Origin: Legionellales bacterium
GTDB lineage: Bacteria; Pseudomonadota; Gammaproteobacteria; Legionellales; Legionellaceae
Assembly: GCA_020050595.1 (NCBI GenBank)
Contig: JAGVKL010000064.1
Location: 1 to 61,315 of the forward strand
Length of the DNA stretch: 61,315 nt
Direction of reading: 5' to 3'
Shown here piece by piece: positions 17,032 through 26,922 of this stretch. The position numbers and the translations under genes are program-made. The number at the start of each line of letters is the position of its first letter. Position 1 is the stretch's first letter. Under the pieces are notes generated by a model. That model saw only the letters and a program-made list of their open reading frames with translations. It was not told where the DNA came from and made no database searches.

Positions 17032-19416
17032 ATGAGAATAAGTGAGTTATGGTTGCGCGAGTGGGTTAATCCTAAGTTAACGGGGCTTCAGTTAGCCGCG
17101 CAATTAACCATGGCTGGTTTAGAAGTCGATTCAGTACATCCTGTTGCCGGGCAATTTGACCGTGTGGTGGTCGCTAAAGTTTTGCAAACCAAGCCACATC
17201 CCCAAGCAGATAGATTAACCTTGTGTGAGGTTGATGTGGGGGCAGGTTCAACCCTAAAAATTGTTTGCGCCGCTCGGAATGTTCGCCCGGGGTTAAAAGT
17301 GGCGTTGGCCTTAACCGGAGCCCATTTGCCAGGCGACATTCACATTAAAGAATCAAAGCTACGTGGTGAACTTTCGCAGGGCATGCTTTGTTCGGTTACA
17401 GAGCTTGGATTGGGTGAAACATCAGAGGGGATCATGGAGCTTCCTGATGATGCGCCTATTGGTCAGGATATTCGCGACTATTTGCAATTAGACGATTACA
17501 TTTTGGATATCGATTTAACCCCCAATCGAGCCGATTGCTTTAGTATTTTAGGGGTGGCCAGAGAAGTTGCTGCACTTAATCGAGTGCCTCTGATGAAGGC
17601 TCCTGATTCTCTACAGCATCCAACGATTGATGAAGTATTAACGATACACCTTAAGAACCCCGAAGCTTGTGCAAACTATTGTGGGCGAGTGATTCGCGGT
17701 ATTAATCCGAATGCTACCACCCCTTTATGGATGAAGGAGCGATTACGCCGCTCTGGCCTTCGCGCGGTACATCCTGTTGTCGATGTGACTAATTATGTCA
17801 TGCTTGAGCTAGGTCAACCCATGCATGCGTTTGATTTAAAAAGCATTGAGGGCGGCATAGAGGTTCGCTATAGTAAGCCTGATGAGGCCTTACGTCTATT
17901 AGACGGCCAAGATATCACGTTAAATGATAATGTATTGGTGATTGCAGATAAAAAGAAAGTCTTAGCCATAGCGGGAGTGATGGGTGGAGAGGAAAGTAGC
18001 GTCCAAGCTCAAACCACCGATATATTCCTTGAAAGCGCCTTTTTTAATCCCATCATGGTTGCCGGTGTTGCTCGTCGTTATGGATTATTTAGTGACTCAT
18101 CCCAACGGTTTGAGCGAGGGGTCGATCCTAAGCTACAGCTTATTGCTTTAGAGCGAGCCACAGAGCTATTACAAAGTATTGCTGGAGGCCAAATAGGTCC
18201 TGTCACGGTGGTGGAAGAGCCAAGTCATTTACCTACGAAATCGCCTATTTTATTCAATCCTAAAAAAGTAAAGCAATTAACTGGGGTAGAGATTTCTCTG
18301 GATGAAATGTTACAAATTCTTAAGAATTTGGGCATGACGGTAAATAATCAAACGAATTTATGGTCGGTTGATGCGCCTTCTTACCGGTTTGATATTAGCC
18401 TGGATGTTGATTTAGTTGAGGAAATCATCCGCCTATATGGCTATGATAATATTGCACCTGCGGTATCTACTAATAAAGCTCAAGCAGGGCAAATCAATCC
18501 CTACCTTGATTTACAGAATAAAGTGGCTCACTTTTTAAGTCACAGAGGTTATGCTGAAACAATTAACTATAGCTTTGTTGATCCTAAACTGCAGCAAGAA
18601 TTGTATCCCGATGCCGCGGTCATGCAATTATTAAATCCTATTTCGCCTGAATTATCACAAATGCGCGTCGGCCTATGGCCAGGGCTTTTAGCAGCGATGG
18701 TTTATAATGCTCATCGGCAGCAAACAGCGGTCAAACTCTTTGAGGCCGGTGTGGTCTTTGATATCGAGCAGGGTATTTTGCAAGAGCGCCAATGTATGGC
18801 CGGTTTATTAGCCGGTGAGACAGGGGATTTAAATTGGAGTGAGCCGACTAGGCGATTTGATTTTTATGATGTAAAAGGCGACTTACAAGCGCTTTTTGCT
18901 TCTTTACATAAAAATAACGTTGAATTCATAGCCGCATCCCATAAAGCGTTGCATCCTGGGCAAAGTGCACGAATTTTGGTAAATGGTGAAGAGGCGGGAT
19001 GGATTGGCGTGCTTCACCCACGCCTTGCTGATGCGCTGGATTTAAGCGTGGATGTTATATTATTTGAATTATCCTTAAAAGCATTTTTAGAAGCTAAAGC
19101 ACCAACTTACACGCCTATTTCTAAGTACCCGCAAATACGACGCGACTTGTCTTTATTGGTCGATAATCAAGTGACCGCGGTAGATATTGAAAAGGCTATC
19201 AAAGAAGTTGTTTCTGCAGATTTGTTGAAGCGATTTGACGTTTTTGACGTGTATACGGGAGAGTCTATTCCTTCTGGTAAAAAAAGCTTAGCAATAGCCT
19301 TGACCTTGCAAGCCGATCATCGGACACTGGTTGATGAAGAGATCAATACCATAATCAGTGCTATAATGAAAAAACTGGATGATAAGTTTGCTATCGTACT
19401 TCGTGCGGACGTCTAA
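17032..19416 (+). CDS. pheT: Phenylalanyl-tRNA synthetase beta chain
   Basis: About 794 aa, usual for the bacterial long form. In order: N-terminal [14 protein letters not shown], an EMAP/tRNA-binding OB fold (about 40-150, with [15 protein letters not shown]), B3/B4 editing domain, B5 domain, the catalytic-like core ([20 protein letters not shown]), and the C-terminal ferredoxin-like anticodon-binding domain ([13 protein letters not shown]). The start is set at ATG 17032 by the conserved N-terminus; ATG 17026 adds two residues. Confidence 0.97.
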   Translation: MRISELWLREWVNPKLTGLQLAAQLTMAGLEVDSVHPVAGQFDRVVVAKVLQTKPHPQADRLTLCEVDVGAGSTLKIVCAARNVRPGLKVALALTGAHLPGDIHIKESKLRGELSQGMLCSVTELGLGETSEGIMELPDDAPIGQDIRDYLQLDDYILDIDLTPNRADCFSILGVAREVAALNRVPLMKAPDSLQHPTIDEVLTIHLKNPEACANYCGRVIRGINPNATTPLWMKERLRRSGLRAVHPVVDVTNYVMLELGQPMHAFDLKSIEGGIEVRYSKPDEALRLLDGQDITLNDNVLVIADKKKVLAIAGVMGGEESSVQAQTTDIFLESAFFNPIMVAGVARRYGLFSDSSQRFERGVDPKLQLIALERATELLQSIAGGQIGPVTVVEEPSHLPTKSPILFNPKKVKQLTGVEISLDEMLQILKNLGMTVNNQTNLWSVDAPSYRFDISLDVDLVEEIIRLYGYDNIAPAVSTNKAQAGQINPYLDLQNKVAHFLSHRGYAETINYSFVDPKLQQELYPDAAVMQLLNPISPELSQMRVGLWPGLLAAMVYNAHRQQTAVKLFEAGVVFDIEQGILQERQCMAGLLAGETGDLNWSEPTRRFDFYDVKGDLQALFASLHKNNVEFIAASHKALHPGQSARILVNGEEAGWIGVLHPRLADALDLSVDVILFELSLKAFLEAKAPTYTPISKYPQIRRDLSLLVDNQVTAVDIEKAIKEVVSADLLKRFDVFDVYTGESIPSGKKSLAIALTLQADHRTLVDEEINTIISAIMKKLDDKFAIVLRADV

Positions 19417-19479
19417 TGAGAAAAGATGGATAAATTAGCCTAAGTCTTCATGAAGTATACCTACGGAGAGAGGTTAATC

Positions 19480-19773
19480 ATGAATGCTTTAAGTAAAGCG
19501 ATTATCGCTGACGCTTTATGCGATGCAGTCAACATAAGTAAACCTGATGCCAAGGAAATGGTGGAAGAATTTTTTGAGGAAATCAGGGCTGCATTAGAAC
19601 ATGGGCAGCATGTAAAATTATCAGGGTTTGGTAATTTTATTTTACGTGATAAATTACAACGTCCCGGCCGAAACCCTAAAACAGGCGAAGAGATTCCTGT
19701 TGCCGCACGTCGCGTAGTGACGTTTAAGTCTGGCCTTAAATTAAAGACAAAAATAGAAACTAGAGATAAATAG
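19480..19773 (+). CDS. ihfA: Integration host factor alpha subunit
   Basis: A 97-aa HU/IHF DNA-bending protein with [40 protein letters not shown] and the [10 protein letters not shown]-terminus, which identify the alpha subunit. The start at 19480 is set by GGAGAGAGG and the conserved length; an upstream in-frame ATG at 19450 adds ten unconserved residues. It lies at the end of pheST, the standard position. Confidence 0.96.
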   Translation: MNALSKAIIADALCDAVNISKPDAKEMVEEFFEEIRAALEHGQHVKLSGFGNFILRDKLQRPGRNPKTGEEIPVAARRVVTFKSGLKLKTKIETRDK

Positions 19774-19776
19774 CTG

Positions 19777-20100
19777 TTGAATCACTATACCAAACATATT
19801 TTCATCTGCACCAATCAAAAAGCACCCGGTAAAAAATGCTGTGCTAATGGGGGCGGTGAGCCTTTTTTTGATTATATGAAGGATAAACTTAAAACCCTAG
19901 ACTTACACGGCCCTGGAAAATTTAGAGTAAGCAAATCAGGCTGCTTAGGCCGATGTGCCTTAGGGCCTTGTTTAGTTATTTATCCTGAAGGTGTTTGGTA
20001 CAGTTATACCTCATTTGCTGATTTGGATGAAATTATCGAAAAGCATTTGATTCAAGGGAATATAGTCGAGGGCTTACGCTTACCTGCACAGATAGGATAG
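19777..20100 (+). CDS. Thioredoxin-like [2Fe-2S] ferredoxin domain protein
   Basis: A 107-aa protein reading HIFICTNQKAPGKKCCANGG and SGCLGRCALGPCLVIYPEG, the cysteine pattern of small thioredoxin-fold 2Fe-2S ferredoxins. Its electron partner is unknown. The start codon appears to be TTG at 19777, only three bases after the ihfA stop, so translational coupling is likely. The last codons run into a repeat-rich intergenic region. Confidence 0.88.
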   Translation: MNHYTKHIFICTNQKAPGKKCCANGGGEPFFDYMKDKLKTLDLHGPGKFRVSKSGCLGRCALGPCLVIYPEGVWYSYTSFADLDEIIEKHLIQGNIVEGLRLPAQIG

Positions 20101-20119
20101 CTTCATCAGCCTTCAGCAC

Positions 20120-20159
20120 ATTAGCGACTCTCGTTACGATCCAACTGCCGAATTTAGGG
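20120..20159. repeat. Interspersed repeat, CTGCCGAATTTAGG family
   Basis: CGACTCTCGTTACGATCCAA followed by CTGCCGAATTTAGGG matches the right arm of the palindrome at 31397-31459 and a copy at 49017-49043. Confidence 0.55.
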
Positions 20160-20176
20160 TGATAAAAAATCATTTT

Positions 20177-20276
20177 GTCATTCCAGCGCAGGTGGGAATA
20201 AACATAAGCCTTTTCCACCCTGGATCCCCTCCTGCGCGGGGATGACAACCATTGCGTACTAAAAAAATTACTATGT
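20177..20276. repeat. Interspersed repeat, GTCATTCCAGCGCAGG...GGGGATGAC
   Basis: The outer ends GTCATTCC... and ...GGGGATGAC are inverted. The inner AACATAAGCC..TTCCACCC and the trailing CGTACTAAAAAAATT are shared with 7083-7186. No coding potential. Confidence 0.65.
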
Positions 20277-20301
20277 ATAAAGAAAAAAAATGCAAATTTA
20301 C

Positions 20302-20330
20302 TTGTGCGTTAACTTTGTTTTAGTTAAAAT
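20302..20330 (+). promoter_or_regulatory. Likely sigma70 promoter of rplM-rpsI
   Basis: TTGTGC (20302-20307), a 17-bp spacer and TAAAAT (20325-20330). The leader that follows contains TAATAAAGAATCCTTATTA, a small hairpin that could serve autoregulation by L13. Confidence 0.6.
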
Positions 20331-20381
20331 CGCCCGTCCAAGTAATAAAGAATCCTTATTAAGGCGGTATGGAGTTAGTTA

Positions 20382-20816
20382 ATGAAAACATTTAGCGCCA
20401 AGGCCCACGAAGTTAAACGTGACTGGTATGTAATTGATGCTAGCGATAAAGTATTAGGTCGTCTTGCGACCGAAATCGCGCGTCGTTTACGAGGTAAACA
20501 CAAGGCAGAATATACTCCACACGTTGATACCGGTGATTATATTGTTGTTACCAATGCAGAAAAAGTTAGAGTAACAGGCCGTAAATTTGAAGATAAGATT
20601 TATTATAACCATACTGGCTTTCCAGGCGGGATTAAATCGATTTCTTTCGAGAAGCTGCAGCAAAAACATCCTGCGCGTATTATTGAGCGTGCAGTAAAAG
20701 GGATGCTTCCAAGAAACCCATTGGGTCGAGAGATGTATCGTAAGTTAAAAATTTACGTTGGGGCAGAGCACCCGCATCAAGCGCAGCAACCCAAGACACT
20801 TGAGATTGAGGAATAA
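20382..20816 (+). CDS. rplM: 50S ribosomal protein L13
   Basis: A 144-aa protein, full length for L13, with [49 protein letters not shown]-like [15 protein letters not shown] and [19 protein letters not shown]. It binds 23S rRNA. It is followed by rpsI six bases later, and then by petABC-sspAB, a gammaproteobacterial arrangement. Confidence 0.98.
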   Translation: MKTFSAKAHEVKRDWYVIDASDKVLGRLATEIARRLRGKHKAEYTPHVDTGDYIVVTNAEKVRVTGRKFEDKIYYNHTGFPGGIKSISFEKLQQKHPARIIERAVKGMLPRNPLGREMYRKLKIYVGAEHPHQAQQPKTLEIEE

Positions 20817-20821
20817 GTATT

Positions 20822-21253
20822 ATGGCTGAATTACAGCAATACTATGGCACTGGTCGTAGAAAAAGTTCTGTCGCAAGAGTTTTCTTACGTCCTGGTAAAG
20901 GTGAAATAAAAATCAATAATCGTGCTTTAGAAGACTATTTTGGTCGCGAAACAGCTTGTATGATCATTAGACAACCATTAGAAACAGTAGATATGCTTAG
21001 TAAATTTGATATTTACGCTACGGTTGTTGGTGGTGGTATCTCTGGTCAAGCAGGCGCGATTCGTTTAGGAATTGCTCGAGCTTTAGTGAATTATGATGAG
21101 CATGATCTACCTGAAGACGCAGAAGCTCAACCTGATTCAGTACGTAGAAAATTACGTGCACGTGGTCTATTAACTCGCGATTCACGTCGTGTGGAAAGAA
21201 AGAAAGTCGGATTGCACAAAGCAAGACGTGCTACGCAATACTCTAAACGTTAA
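20822..21253 (+). CDS. rpsI: 30S ribosomal protein S9
   Basis: A 143-aa protein containing [40 protein letters not shown] and the basic C-terminal [20 protein letters not shown] with the terminal KR that reaches the P site. It is about a dozen residues longer than the common form because of an acidic stretch, [15 protein letters not shown], in the middle. Confidence 0.98.
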   Translation: MAELQQYYGTGRRKSSVARVFLRPGKGEIKINNRALEDYFGRETACMIIRQPLETVDMLSKFDIYATVVGGGISGQAGAIRLGIARALVNYDEHDLPEDAEAQPDSVRRKLRARGLLTRDSRRVERKKVGLHKARRATQYSKR

Positions 21254-21281
21254 TTTTTTTCCTTACGAATATTTTATTATA

Positions 21282-21317
21282 CCCCTCACCCTGCCCCTCC
21301 CCCTGTGGGGAGAGGGG
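21282..21317. repeat. Interspersed GC-rich repeat (CCCCTGTGGGGAGAGGGG)
   Basis: CCCCTCACCCTGCCCCTCCC followed by CCTGTGGGGAGAGGGG. A second copy lies at 54295-54331. It lies after rpsI; the gap to petA (297 bp) also holds a fragment of the CGTCAT repeat near 21327. Confidence 0.6.
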
Positions 21318-21550
21318 AGCTAGGCGTCATCTTTCCGAACGTAGTGAAGAATCTCCTGTAAAGTCGCACGATGTTATTAGAAGGCAGTTATTACAATCAT
21401 ATCAAGAGTTGAGGTCACGGCTGCCATATTTTTAAAGAGGCGGAGTCCATACTATTAGCTGTGAGGGAGATACGCTCAGCGTTTCCAAACGCCTAATAGT
21501 TTGATATAACTAATCTATCTTTTATCAAGCCTTTGAGTGATGAGCTATAG

Positions 21551-22180
21551 ATGGATGAGAAAATAGGTACTCCCACCCCAGAGCTACCGTCGCCGAGCGA
21601 CGACTCAATTGATGAGCAGCGCCGTCGTTTTTTATTAACCTCCACGGGTATAATCAGTGGCGTAGGCGCTTTGTGTGCGTTAACTCCGCTGATAAGTTCG
21701 TGGATGCCGAGCGCTAAAGCACAGGCAGAAGGCGCTCCGGTAGAGGTGGATCTAAGTAAAATTGAGCCGGGTCAGCAAGTCACTGTATCTTGGCGCGGAA
21801 AGCCGGTTTGGATTATCCATCGTACGCCTGAAATGCTTAACCACCTTGCTGCAGACAGAGCTCTTTTACGCGATCCTGATTCTTTAGTTGAGCAGCAACC
21901 AAGTTATGCAAAGAATAAATATCGCTCGATAAAACCCACCTATTTAGTGTTAGTTGGAATTTGTACCCATCTTGGCTGTGTACCAAAATACAGACCCGAA
22001 TTAAAAGAATTAGGGCCAGAATGGCCTGGAGGATTTTACTGTCCGTGTCATGGTTCAAGCTTTGATCTTTCCGGTCGCGTATTTAAGGGGGTGCCGGCAC
22101 CGATCAATTTAGAAGTTCCCCCCTATCGTTTTATTAGTGAGCATGTAATTATTATCGGTGAAGATGAAAAAACAGGATAG
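21551..22180 (+). CDS. petA: Ubiquinol-cytochrome c reductase iron-sulfur (Rieske) subunit
   Basis: A 209-aa bc1 subunit. A twin-arginine motif RRRFLLTST precedes one transmembrane anchor (about 24-52), so it is probably exported by Tat. The cluster ligands are in CTHLGCVP and CPCHGSSFDLSGRV. It passes electrons from ubiquinol to cytochrome c1 on the periplasmic side. It starts the petABC operon, with three bases between it and petB. Confidence 0.97.
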   Translation: MDEKIGTPTPELPSPSDDSIDEQRRRFLLTSTGIISGVGALCALTPLISSWMPSAKAQAEGAPVEVDLSKIEPGQQVTVSWRGKPVWIIHRTPEMLNHLAADRALLRDPDSLVEQQPSYAKNKYRSIKPTYLVLVGICTHLGCVPKYRPELKELGPEWPGGFYCPCHGSSFDLSGRVFKGVPAPINLEVPPYRFISEHVIIIGEDEKTG

Positions 22181-22183
22181 AAA

Positions 22184-23395
22184 ATGAAAGGATTACTGGA
22201 GTGGATAGATGCACGCTTTCCTCTGCTTAGTACCTGGAAAGCGCATGCCAGTGAATATTATGCGCCTAAGAATTTTAATTTTTATTATTTCTTTGGCTCA
22301 TTAGCTATTGTAGTTTTAGTTAACCAATTGGTTACTGGCCTTTGGTTAACCATGTTTTATACCCCTACCGCAAAAGAAGCATTTAGCTCTGTAGAATACA
22401 TCATGCGCGATGTTAATTACGGCTGGCTTTTACGTTATATGCACTCTACCGGGGCTTCTCTTTTTTTCATTGTGATCTATCTTCATATGTTCCGAGGCAT
22501 TTTATATGGTTCCTATCAAAAACCGCGGGAATTAATCTGGATTTTCGGCATGCTTCTTTTTGTTTTATTGATAGCCGAAGCTTTTTTTGGTTATTTACTG
22601 CCTTGGGGCCAAATGTCTTATTGGGGTGCTCAAGTGATTACGTCGTTGTTTAGTGCTATTCCTTTCATCGGCGACTCTCTGGTGACATGGATCCGCGGTG
22701 ACTTTAATGTGGCAACGCCTACACTTCAGCGGTTTTTTGCGTTGCATGTGATGGGGATTCCTTTTTTACTTTTAATCTTGGTTTTTTTACACCTAGTTGC
22801 ATTACATAAAGTGGGTTCAAATAATCCAGAAGGTATCGATATTAAAAAGCATGTTAATGAGCAGGGTGTTCCTCTTGATGGCATTCCTTTTCATCCCTAT
22901 TACACGAGCAAAGACTTTGTTGGCATTTTAGTTTTTTTAATAGGCTTTTTTGCCATTGTTTTTTTTATACCGGAAATGGGTGGTTATTTTCTCGAGCATG
23001 CTAATTTTGCACCCGCTGATCCTTTCGTTACTCCAGAGCATATTGCGCCAGTTTGGTATATGACGCCTTTTTATGCCATGTTGCGAGCCATCCCTGATAA
23101 ATTGTCAGGTGTCATCGTGATGGCAAGTTCCATTGTGCTTCCCTTCTTTTTACCCTGGCTTGATAAAAGTCCCGTAAAGTCTATGCGTTACAAAGGGTTT
23201 TATTCAAAATTAGCATTATGGCTTTTTGTTATTAGTTTTTGTTTACTTTGTTATTTAGGAACAACAATCGTAACACCGATGAGGCTCTATTTAGCAAGGG
23301 CCGGTACGCTTATTTATTTTGCTTACTTTTTATTTATGCCCCTTTACACTCGTTACGAACAATGCCGACCGGTTCCTGAGAGGATTTATGTTTAA
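22184..23395 (+). CDS. petB: Cytochrome b of the bc1 complex
   Basis: A 403-aa integral membrane protein with eight expected helices. Heme-ligand histidines lie in RYMHSTGASLFFIVIYLHMF and FFALHVMGIPFLLLILVFLH. The Qo-site motif reads PVWY (in HIAPVWYMTPFYAMLRAIP), the usual beta/gammaproteobacterial version of PEWY. Its 3' end overlaps petC by eight bases. Confidence 0.97.
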   Translation: MKGLLEWIDARFPLLSTWKAHASEYYAPKNFNFYYFFGSLAIVVLVNQLVTGLWLTMFYTPTAKEAFSSVEYIMRDVNYGWLLRYMHSTGASLFFIVIYLHMFRGILYGSYQKPRELIWIFGMLLFVLLIAEAFFGYLLPWGQMSYWGAQVITSLFSAIPFIGDSLVTWIRGDFNVATPTLQRFFALHVMGIPFLLLILVFLHLVALHKVGSNNPEGIDIKKHVNEQGVPLDGIPFHPYYTSKDFVGILVFLIGFFAIVFFIPEMGGYFLEHANFAPADPFVTPEHIAPVWYMTPFYAMLRAIPDKLSGVIVMASSIVLPFFLPWLDKSPVKSMRYKGFYSKLALWLFVISFCLLCYLGTTIVTPMRLYLARAGTLIYFAYFLFMPLYTRYEQCRPVPERIYV

Positions 23396-24128
23396 GCGGT
23401 TGATGGTCTTTTTTTTCTTGGTTTTTTTAACGCCCTTTACGTTGGCAGAGACGGCATTACTTTCTGTAACTATCGATGTAAACAATAAGGAAAAACTACA
23501 ACGAGGGGCAAGGCTTTTTATGAATTATTGCTCTGGCTGTCATACCTTGAAATACATGCGCTATAACCGCATGGCCCATGATTTAGGCTTAACAACATTT
23601 ACAGGAGAGGTAGATAAGGATTTACTAGTAAGTAATCTCATTTTCAATCGTGCTAAACTGTATGATCCCATAGAAAACAGCATGCCTGCGACCGATGCTA
23701 GAGAGTGGTTTGGGAGGGTGCCGCCTGACTTATCATTATCCGCTCGTGAACGAGGGCCTGCTTGGATTTATACGTATTTAAAGAGTTTTTATGCTGATAA
23801 AAATCGGCCGTTTGGAAGTAATAATGTGTTAGTGCCTGATGTGGCTATGCCGAATGTGCTTGCTCCTTTAGAGGGTACAGTCATTGTAGATAAGCCTGCG
23901 GATGCGATGCTTTCACCGAATCATCTGCTTCTTGTAGAGCCAGGCACCATGACGGAGCAGCAATTTGATAGCGCCTTAGAAGATCTCGTCACCTTTTTAG
24001 TGTACGTCGCTGAGCCTGTGCAATTGATTCGCTATCGTATAGGTGTGCTTGTTATCTTATTTTTAGGTGTATTTTTATGGTTTGCCTGTCAATTAAAGAA
24101 ATTTTATTGGAAAAATGTGGTAAAATGA
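23388..24128 (+). CDS. petC: Cytochrome c1
   Basis: A 246-aa protein with an N-terminal signal peptide (MFKRLMVFFFLVFLTPFTLA), a heme c site CSGCHTLKYMRYNRM, a Met ligand region near NVLAPLEG, and a C-terminal membrane anchor (about 220-238). The start at 23388 is set by GAGAGG and the signal peptide, and overlaps the end of petB. Confidence 0.96.
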   Translation: MFKRLMVFFFLVFLTPFTLAETALLSVTIDVNNKEKLQRGARLFMNYCSGCHTLKYMRYNRMAHDLGLTTFTGEVDKDLLVSNLIFNRAKLYDPIENSMPATDAREWFGRVPPDLSLSARERGPAWIYTYLKSFYADKNRPFGSNNVLVPDVAMPNVLAPLEGTVIVDKPADAMLSPNHLLLVEPGTMTEQQFDSALEDLVTFLVYVAEPVQLIRYRIGVLVILFLGVFLWFACQLKKFYWKNVVK

Positions 24129-24176
24129 TCGTTTTTATTTCTACCTTTAATGTTTAACGGATGATGAGGAGTTTTG

Positions 24177-24797
24177 ATGGCTATTATTGCAAAGCGTACG
24201 ATCATGTCTTTATATTCAGATAGTGATGATATATATAGTCATCAAGTGCGGATTGTCCTTGCAGAAAAAGGGGTTAATGTTGACATTTTGGCTGCCAAAG
24301 CAGGCGACGCCCCCAGTGATTTATTGTCGGTTAATCCATATGGCACAGTGCCAACGCTGATTGACCGCGAGCTCGTTCTTTATGAAGCGCGTATTATTAT
24401 GGAATATTTGGATGAGCGCTTCCCGCATCCTCCATTGCTCCCAGTGTACCCCGTTGCCCGTGCTGAGACACGTAAGATGATGCATCGCATTGAAAAAGAT
24501 TGGTATAGTTTGATGCGCGATATTCATGCCCGCAATGACATGGCGTCTTCACGCCAAACGCTATTCGAGAGCTTAACCAGCCTTGAGCCTATTTTCGCAG
24601 ATAAGCCTTATTTTCTAAGCGATGAGTTTTCTTTACTTGATTGCGCGTTAGCACCTTTATTATGGCGCCTGCCGCAATTAGGCATCGAGATTTCAACCGA
24701 ATTAAAAGGTTTAAATGCCTATATGCAACGCGTATTTAAACGCGATTCTTTTCAAACGAGTTTGACTGAGGCAGAGCGGCAGTTAAGGGCAGCATAA
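24177..24797 (+). CDS. sspA: Stringent starvation protein A
   Basis: A 206-aa glutathione-transferase-fold protein that binds RNA polymerase. Seen: SLYSDSDDIYSHQVRIVLAEKG, NPYGTVPTLIDRELVLYEAR and IIMEYLDERFPHPPLLP, all typical for SspA. The start is at ATG 24177 behind GAGGAG; a TTG at 24174 would add one residue. It overlaps sspB by one base (TAATG). Confidence 0.95.
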   Translation: MAIIAKRTIMSLYSDSDDIYSHQVRIVLAEKGVNVDILAAKAGDAPSDLLSVNPYGTVPTLIDRELVLYEARIIMEYLDERFPHPPLLPVYPVARAETRKMMHRIEKDWYSLMRDIHARNDMASSRQTLFESLTSLEPIFADKPYFLSDEFSLLDCALAPLLWRLPQLGIEISTELKGLNAYMQRVFKRDSFQTSLTEAERQLRAA

Positions 24798-25189
24798 TGA
24801 GTATGACGTCGAATAAACCTTATCTTATCCGGGCGATGTACGATTGGATTGTTGATAATAACTTAACACCCTATTTATTGGTGAATACGGCTTTCCCTGG
24901 TGTGGAAGTGCCGCAGGAGCATGTCAATGGGGAGCGTATCATACTCAATATTTCTCCTAAAGCATGCCGTGGATTGCATTTAGAAAACGATAAAATCTTA
25001 TTTACAGCCCGCTTTTCAGGGCTCGCTACGCAAATTGTTTTAAGTCCTAGTGCGGTGCTTGCTATTTATGCAAAAGAGAACGGACGAGGCATGGAGTTTG
25101 GCGAAGAATATGATGTACCTCCGCCTGCCCCAGGCCCTGCACCATCAGAAAAGAAACGCAGCCGTCCGGCATTGAAACTGGTTAAGTAA
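24797..25189 (+). CDS. sspB: ClpXP protease specificity-enhancing factor SspB
   Basis: A 130-aa adaptor that delivers ssrA-tagged proteins to ClpXP. The N-terminal substrate-binding domain contains SNKPYLIRAMYDWIVDNNLT and HLENDKILFTARFSG. A flexible Pro-rich linker leads to RPALKLVK, the ClpX-binding tail. Coupled to sspA by a TAATG overlap. Confidence 0.95.
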   Translation: MSMTSNKPYLIRAMYDWIVDNNLTPYLLVNTAFPGVEVPQEHVNGERIILNISPKACRGLHLENDKILFTARFSGLATQIVLSPSAVLAIYAKENGRGMEFGEEYDVPPPAPGPAPSEKKRSRPALKLVK

Positions 25190-25230
25190 TAAGAGGGACG
25201 TTGCCTAACAGTTTGCTAGATTGATTATTT

Positions 25231-25251
25231 GTTGGGTCGAAACGACCCAAC
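25231..25251. repeat. Short hairpin GTTGGGTCG / CGACCCAAC
   Basis: A perfect 9-bp stem with loop AAA. It is not followed by T residues, so it is not a canonical terminator; it resembles dispersed REP-like palindromes. Located in the sspB-nnr gap. Confidence 0.65.
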
Positions 25252-25314
25252 CTACACCCGAATCGATTTCGTTATATTTTCGTCGTTGCAAATGAAGAGA
25301 AGCAATTCAGCTAT

Positions 25315-25397
25315 GTAGCCTGGTTGCTTGCAACCAGGGACTTTAAGTGTTGATGTAAGTTATGGCATTCTTTCCTGGTTGCAAGCAACCAGGCTAC
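25315..25397. repeat. Perfect 24-bp inverted repeat
   Basis: GTAGCCTGGTTGCTTGCAAC plus CAGG (25315-25338) is exactly complemented at 25374-25397, with a 35-base loop. Each arm contains its own CCTGGTTGC/GCAACCAGG palindrome. It ends 17 bp before the nnr ribosome site. Confidence 0.85.
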
Positions 25398-25422
25398 GGC
25401 ATACTTTTTGATAGGGAGTGAT

Positions 25423-26922
25423 ATGAATAAATTAAAAAAAGCACTCTATCTTAGTCAAGACATTCGCCAGTGTGAATATGCTGCGGTAAATGAGCTGGGT
25501 CTGACCGAAGACGAATTAATGCTACGTGCAGGAACGGCAGCCTTCTGTACCTTAAAAACACTTTATCCGAATGTGAAAGCAATCGCTGTATTTTGCGGTG
25601 GCGGTAATAATGCGGGTGATGGGTACGTACTGGCTCATTTAGCACAAAATGATGGTTTTTTTGTAGTGGTGCATGCGTATAAAGCGATCGAGGAACTTCC
25701 TGAGCCAGCATACCGCGCAGCTCTTGCTGCTATTGAAGCGGGTGTATCCTGCCATGGTTTAGAGGATGTTATCGATGGCGAAGTGGAGCTCATCGTAGAT
25801 GCTTTGCTGGGTTTAGGTTTGAAAAACGAGGTTAAAGAGCCACTTGCGCACGCGATTCATCTCTTAAATGATAGCGGACTTCCCATTCTTTCACTCGATC
25901 TGCCCTCAGGCTTAGATGCAGATACAGGGCAAGTTTTAGGAGCGTGTATCCGTGCAGCCGTAACCACTACATTTATTGCACCGAAACCTGGGCTATTTAC
26001 CTTAGATGGCCCTGATTACTGCGGTAAAGTTATTTGTCACTCGCTGCATTTAGAGGATTGTATAGGAAAATTACAGCCTGCTGCTTATTTACTTGACGAG
26101 CAGTTATTACAAGGTATTATGCCGCCTCGCCTTAAAAATTCGCATAAAGGGATGTATGGTCACGTGCTTATCATTGGCGGCGATTTAGGAATGCCAGGCG
26201 CAGTTTACTTAGCAGCGCTTGCCGCACTTCGAGTGGGAGCGGGAGTGGTGTCGGTGGCTACGCGACCTGAGCATGTTCACGGTATTCTTCCTGGGTTGCC
26301 TGAAGTGATGTTACATGGGATTGAGAATGCGAACGCACTTCTACCCTTATTGGCTAAGGCCAGTATTTGCGTGATTGGCCCAGGCTTAGGCAAAAGCGAT
26401 TGGGGACTATCTTTATTTAATGCAGCCATGGCGGCCCAATTGCCGTTAGTTATTGATGCAGAAGGCTTGCGCCTATTAGCTAGGCATCCACAGCATGATG
26501 ATAATTGGGTATTGACTCCCCATCCTGCAGAGGCTTCGGATTTGTTGGGTTGCTCGACCATGGAGATTCAACAGGATCGTTGTCAATCTGCTAAGCTAAT
26601 CCAGGAACAGTATGGTGGCTGCGTTGTATTGAAAGGAGTCGGCTCTATTGTCAATGCAGGGGCTCATGAAACGTATATTTGTCCCGCGGGCAACCCAGGA
26701 ATGGCAACCGCGGGAATGGGCGATGTCTTAAGCGGAGTTATTGGCGGGTTATTAGCACAAGGATTATCGTTATTAGATGCGGCTAAATTGGGTGTTTGGC
26801 TCCATGCTCATGCAGCTGATGAAGCCGTGATAAGCTTTGGTGAGCGAGGATTAATTGCGAGTGATTTGATGCCGTATTTGCGTCGTCAAATTAATAGATA
26901 CTATATAGAAAAGAAAATATGA
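25423..26922 (+). CDS. nnr: Bifunctional NAD(P)H-hydrate epimerase / ADP-dependent dehydratase
   Basis: Repairs hydrated NAD(P)H. The 499-aa protein has the epimerase domain first (about 1-215, with GGGNNAGDGYVLAHL and LSLDLPSGLDADTG) and the ribokinase-like dehydratase second (about 225-495, with KGMYGHVLIIGGDLGMPGA, LTPHPAEAS and GMGDVLSGVIGGLLAQG). The start at ATG 25423 is set by GGGAG; a TTG at 25408 is discounted. It shares ATGA with tsaE. First gene of nnr-tsaE-amidase-mutL-miaA. Confidence 0.96.
   Translation: MNKLKKALYLSQDIRQCEYAAVNELGLTEDELMLRAGTAAFCTLKTLYPNVKAIAVFCGGGNNAGDGYVLAHLAQNDGFFVVVHAYKAIEELPEPAYRAALAAIEAGVSCHGLEDVIDGEVELIVDALLGLGLKNEVKEPLAHAIHLLNDSGLPILSLDLPSGLDADTGQVLGACIRAAVTTTFIAPKPGLFTLDGPDYCGKVICHSLHLEDCIGKLQPAAYLLDEQLLQGIMPPRLKNSHKGMYGHVLIIGGDLGMPGAVYLAALAALRVGAGVVSVATRPEHVHGILPGLPEVMLHGIENANALLPLLAKASICVIGPGLGKSDWGLSLFNAAMAAQLPLVIDAEGLRLLARHPQHDDNWVLTPHPAEASDLLGCSTMEIQQDRCQSAKLIQEQYGGCVVLKGVGSIVNAGAHETYICPAGNPGMATAGMGDVLSGVIGGLLAQGLSLLDAAKLGVWLHAHAADEAVISFGERGLIASDLMPYLRRQINRYYIEKKI

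Noticed and set aside
22184-23395. PVWY instead of PEWY in cytochrome b as a possible defect
   Set aside because: PVWY is a regular variant in beta- and gammaproteobacteria.
25374-25422. Riboswitch ahead of nnr
   Set aside because: The structure is explained by a perfect repeat arm; no conserved aptamer motif is visible.
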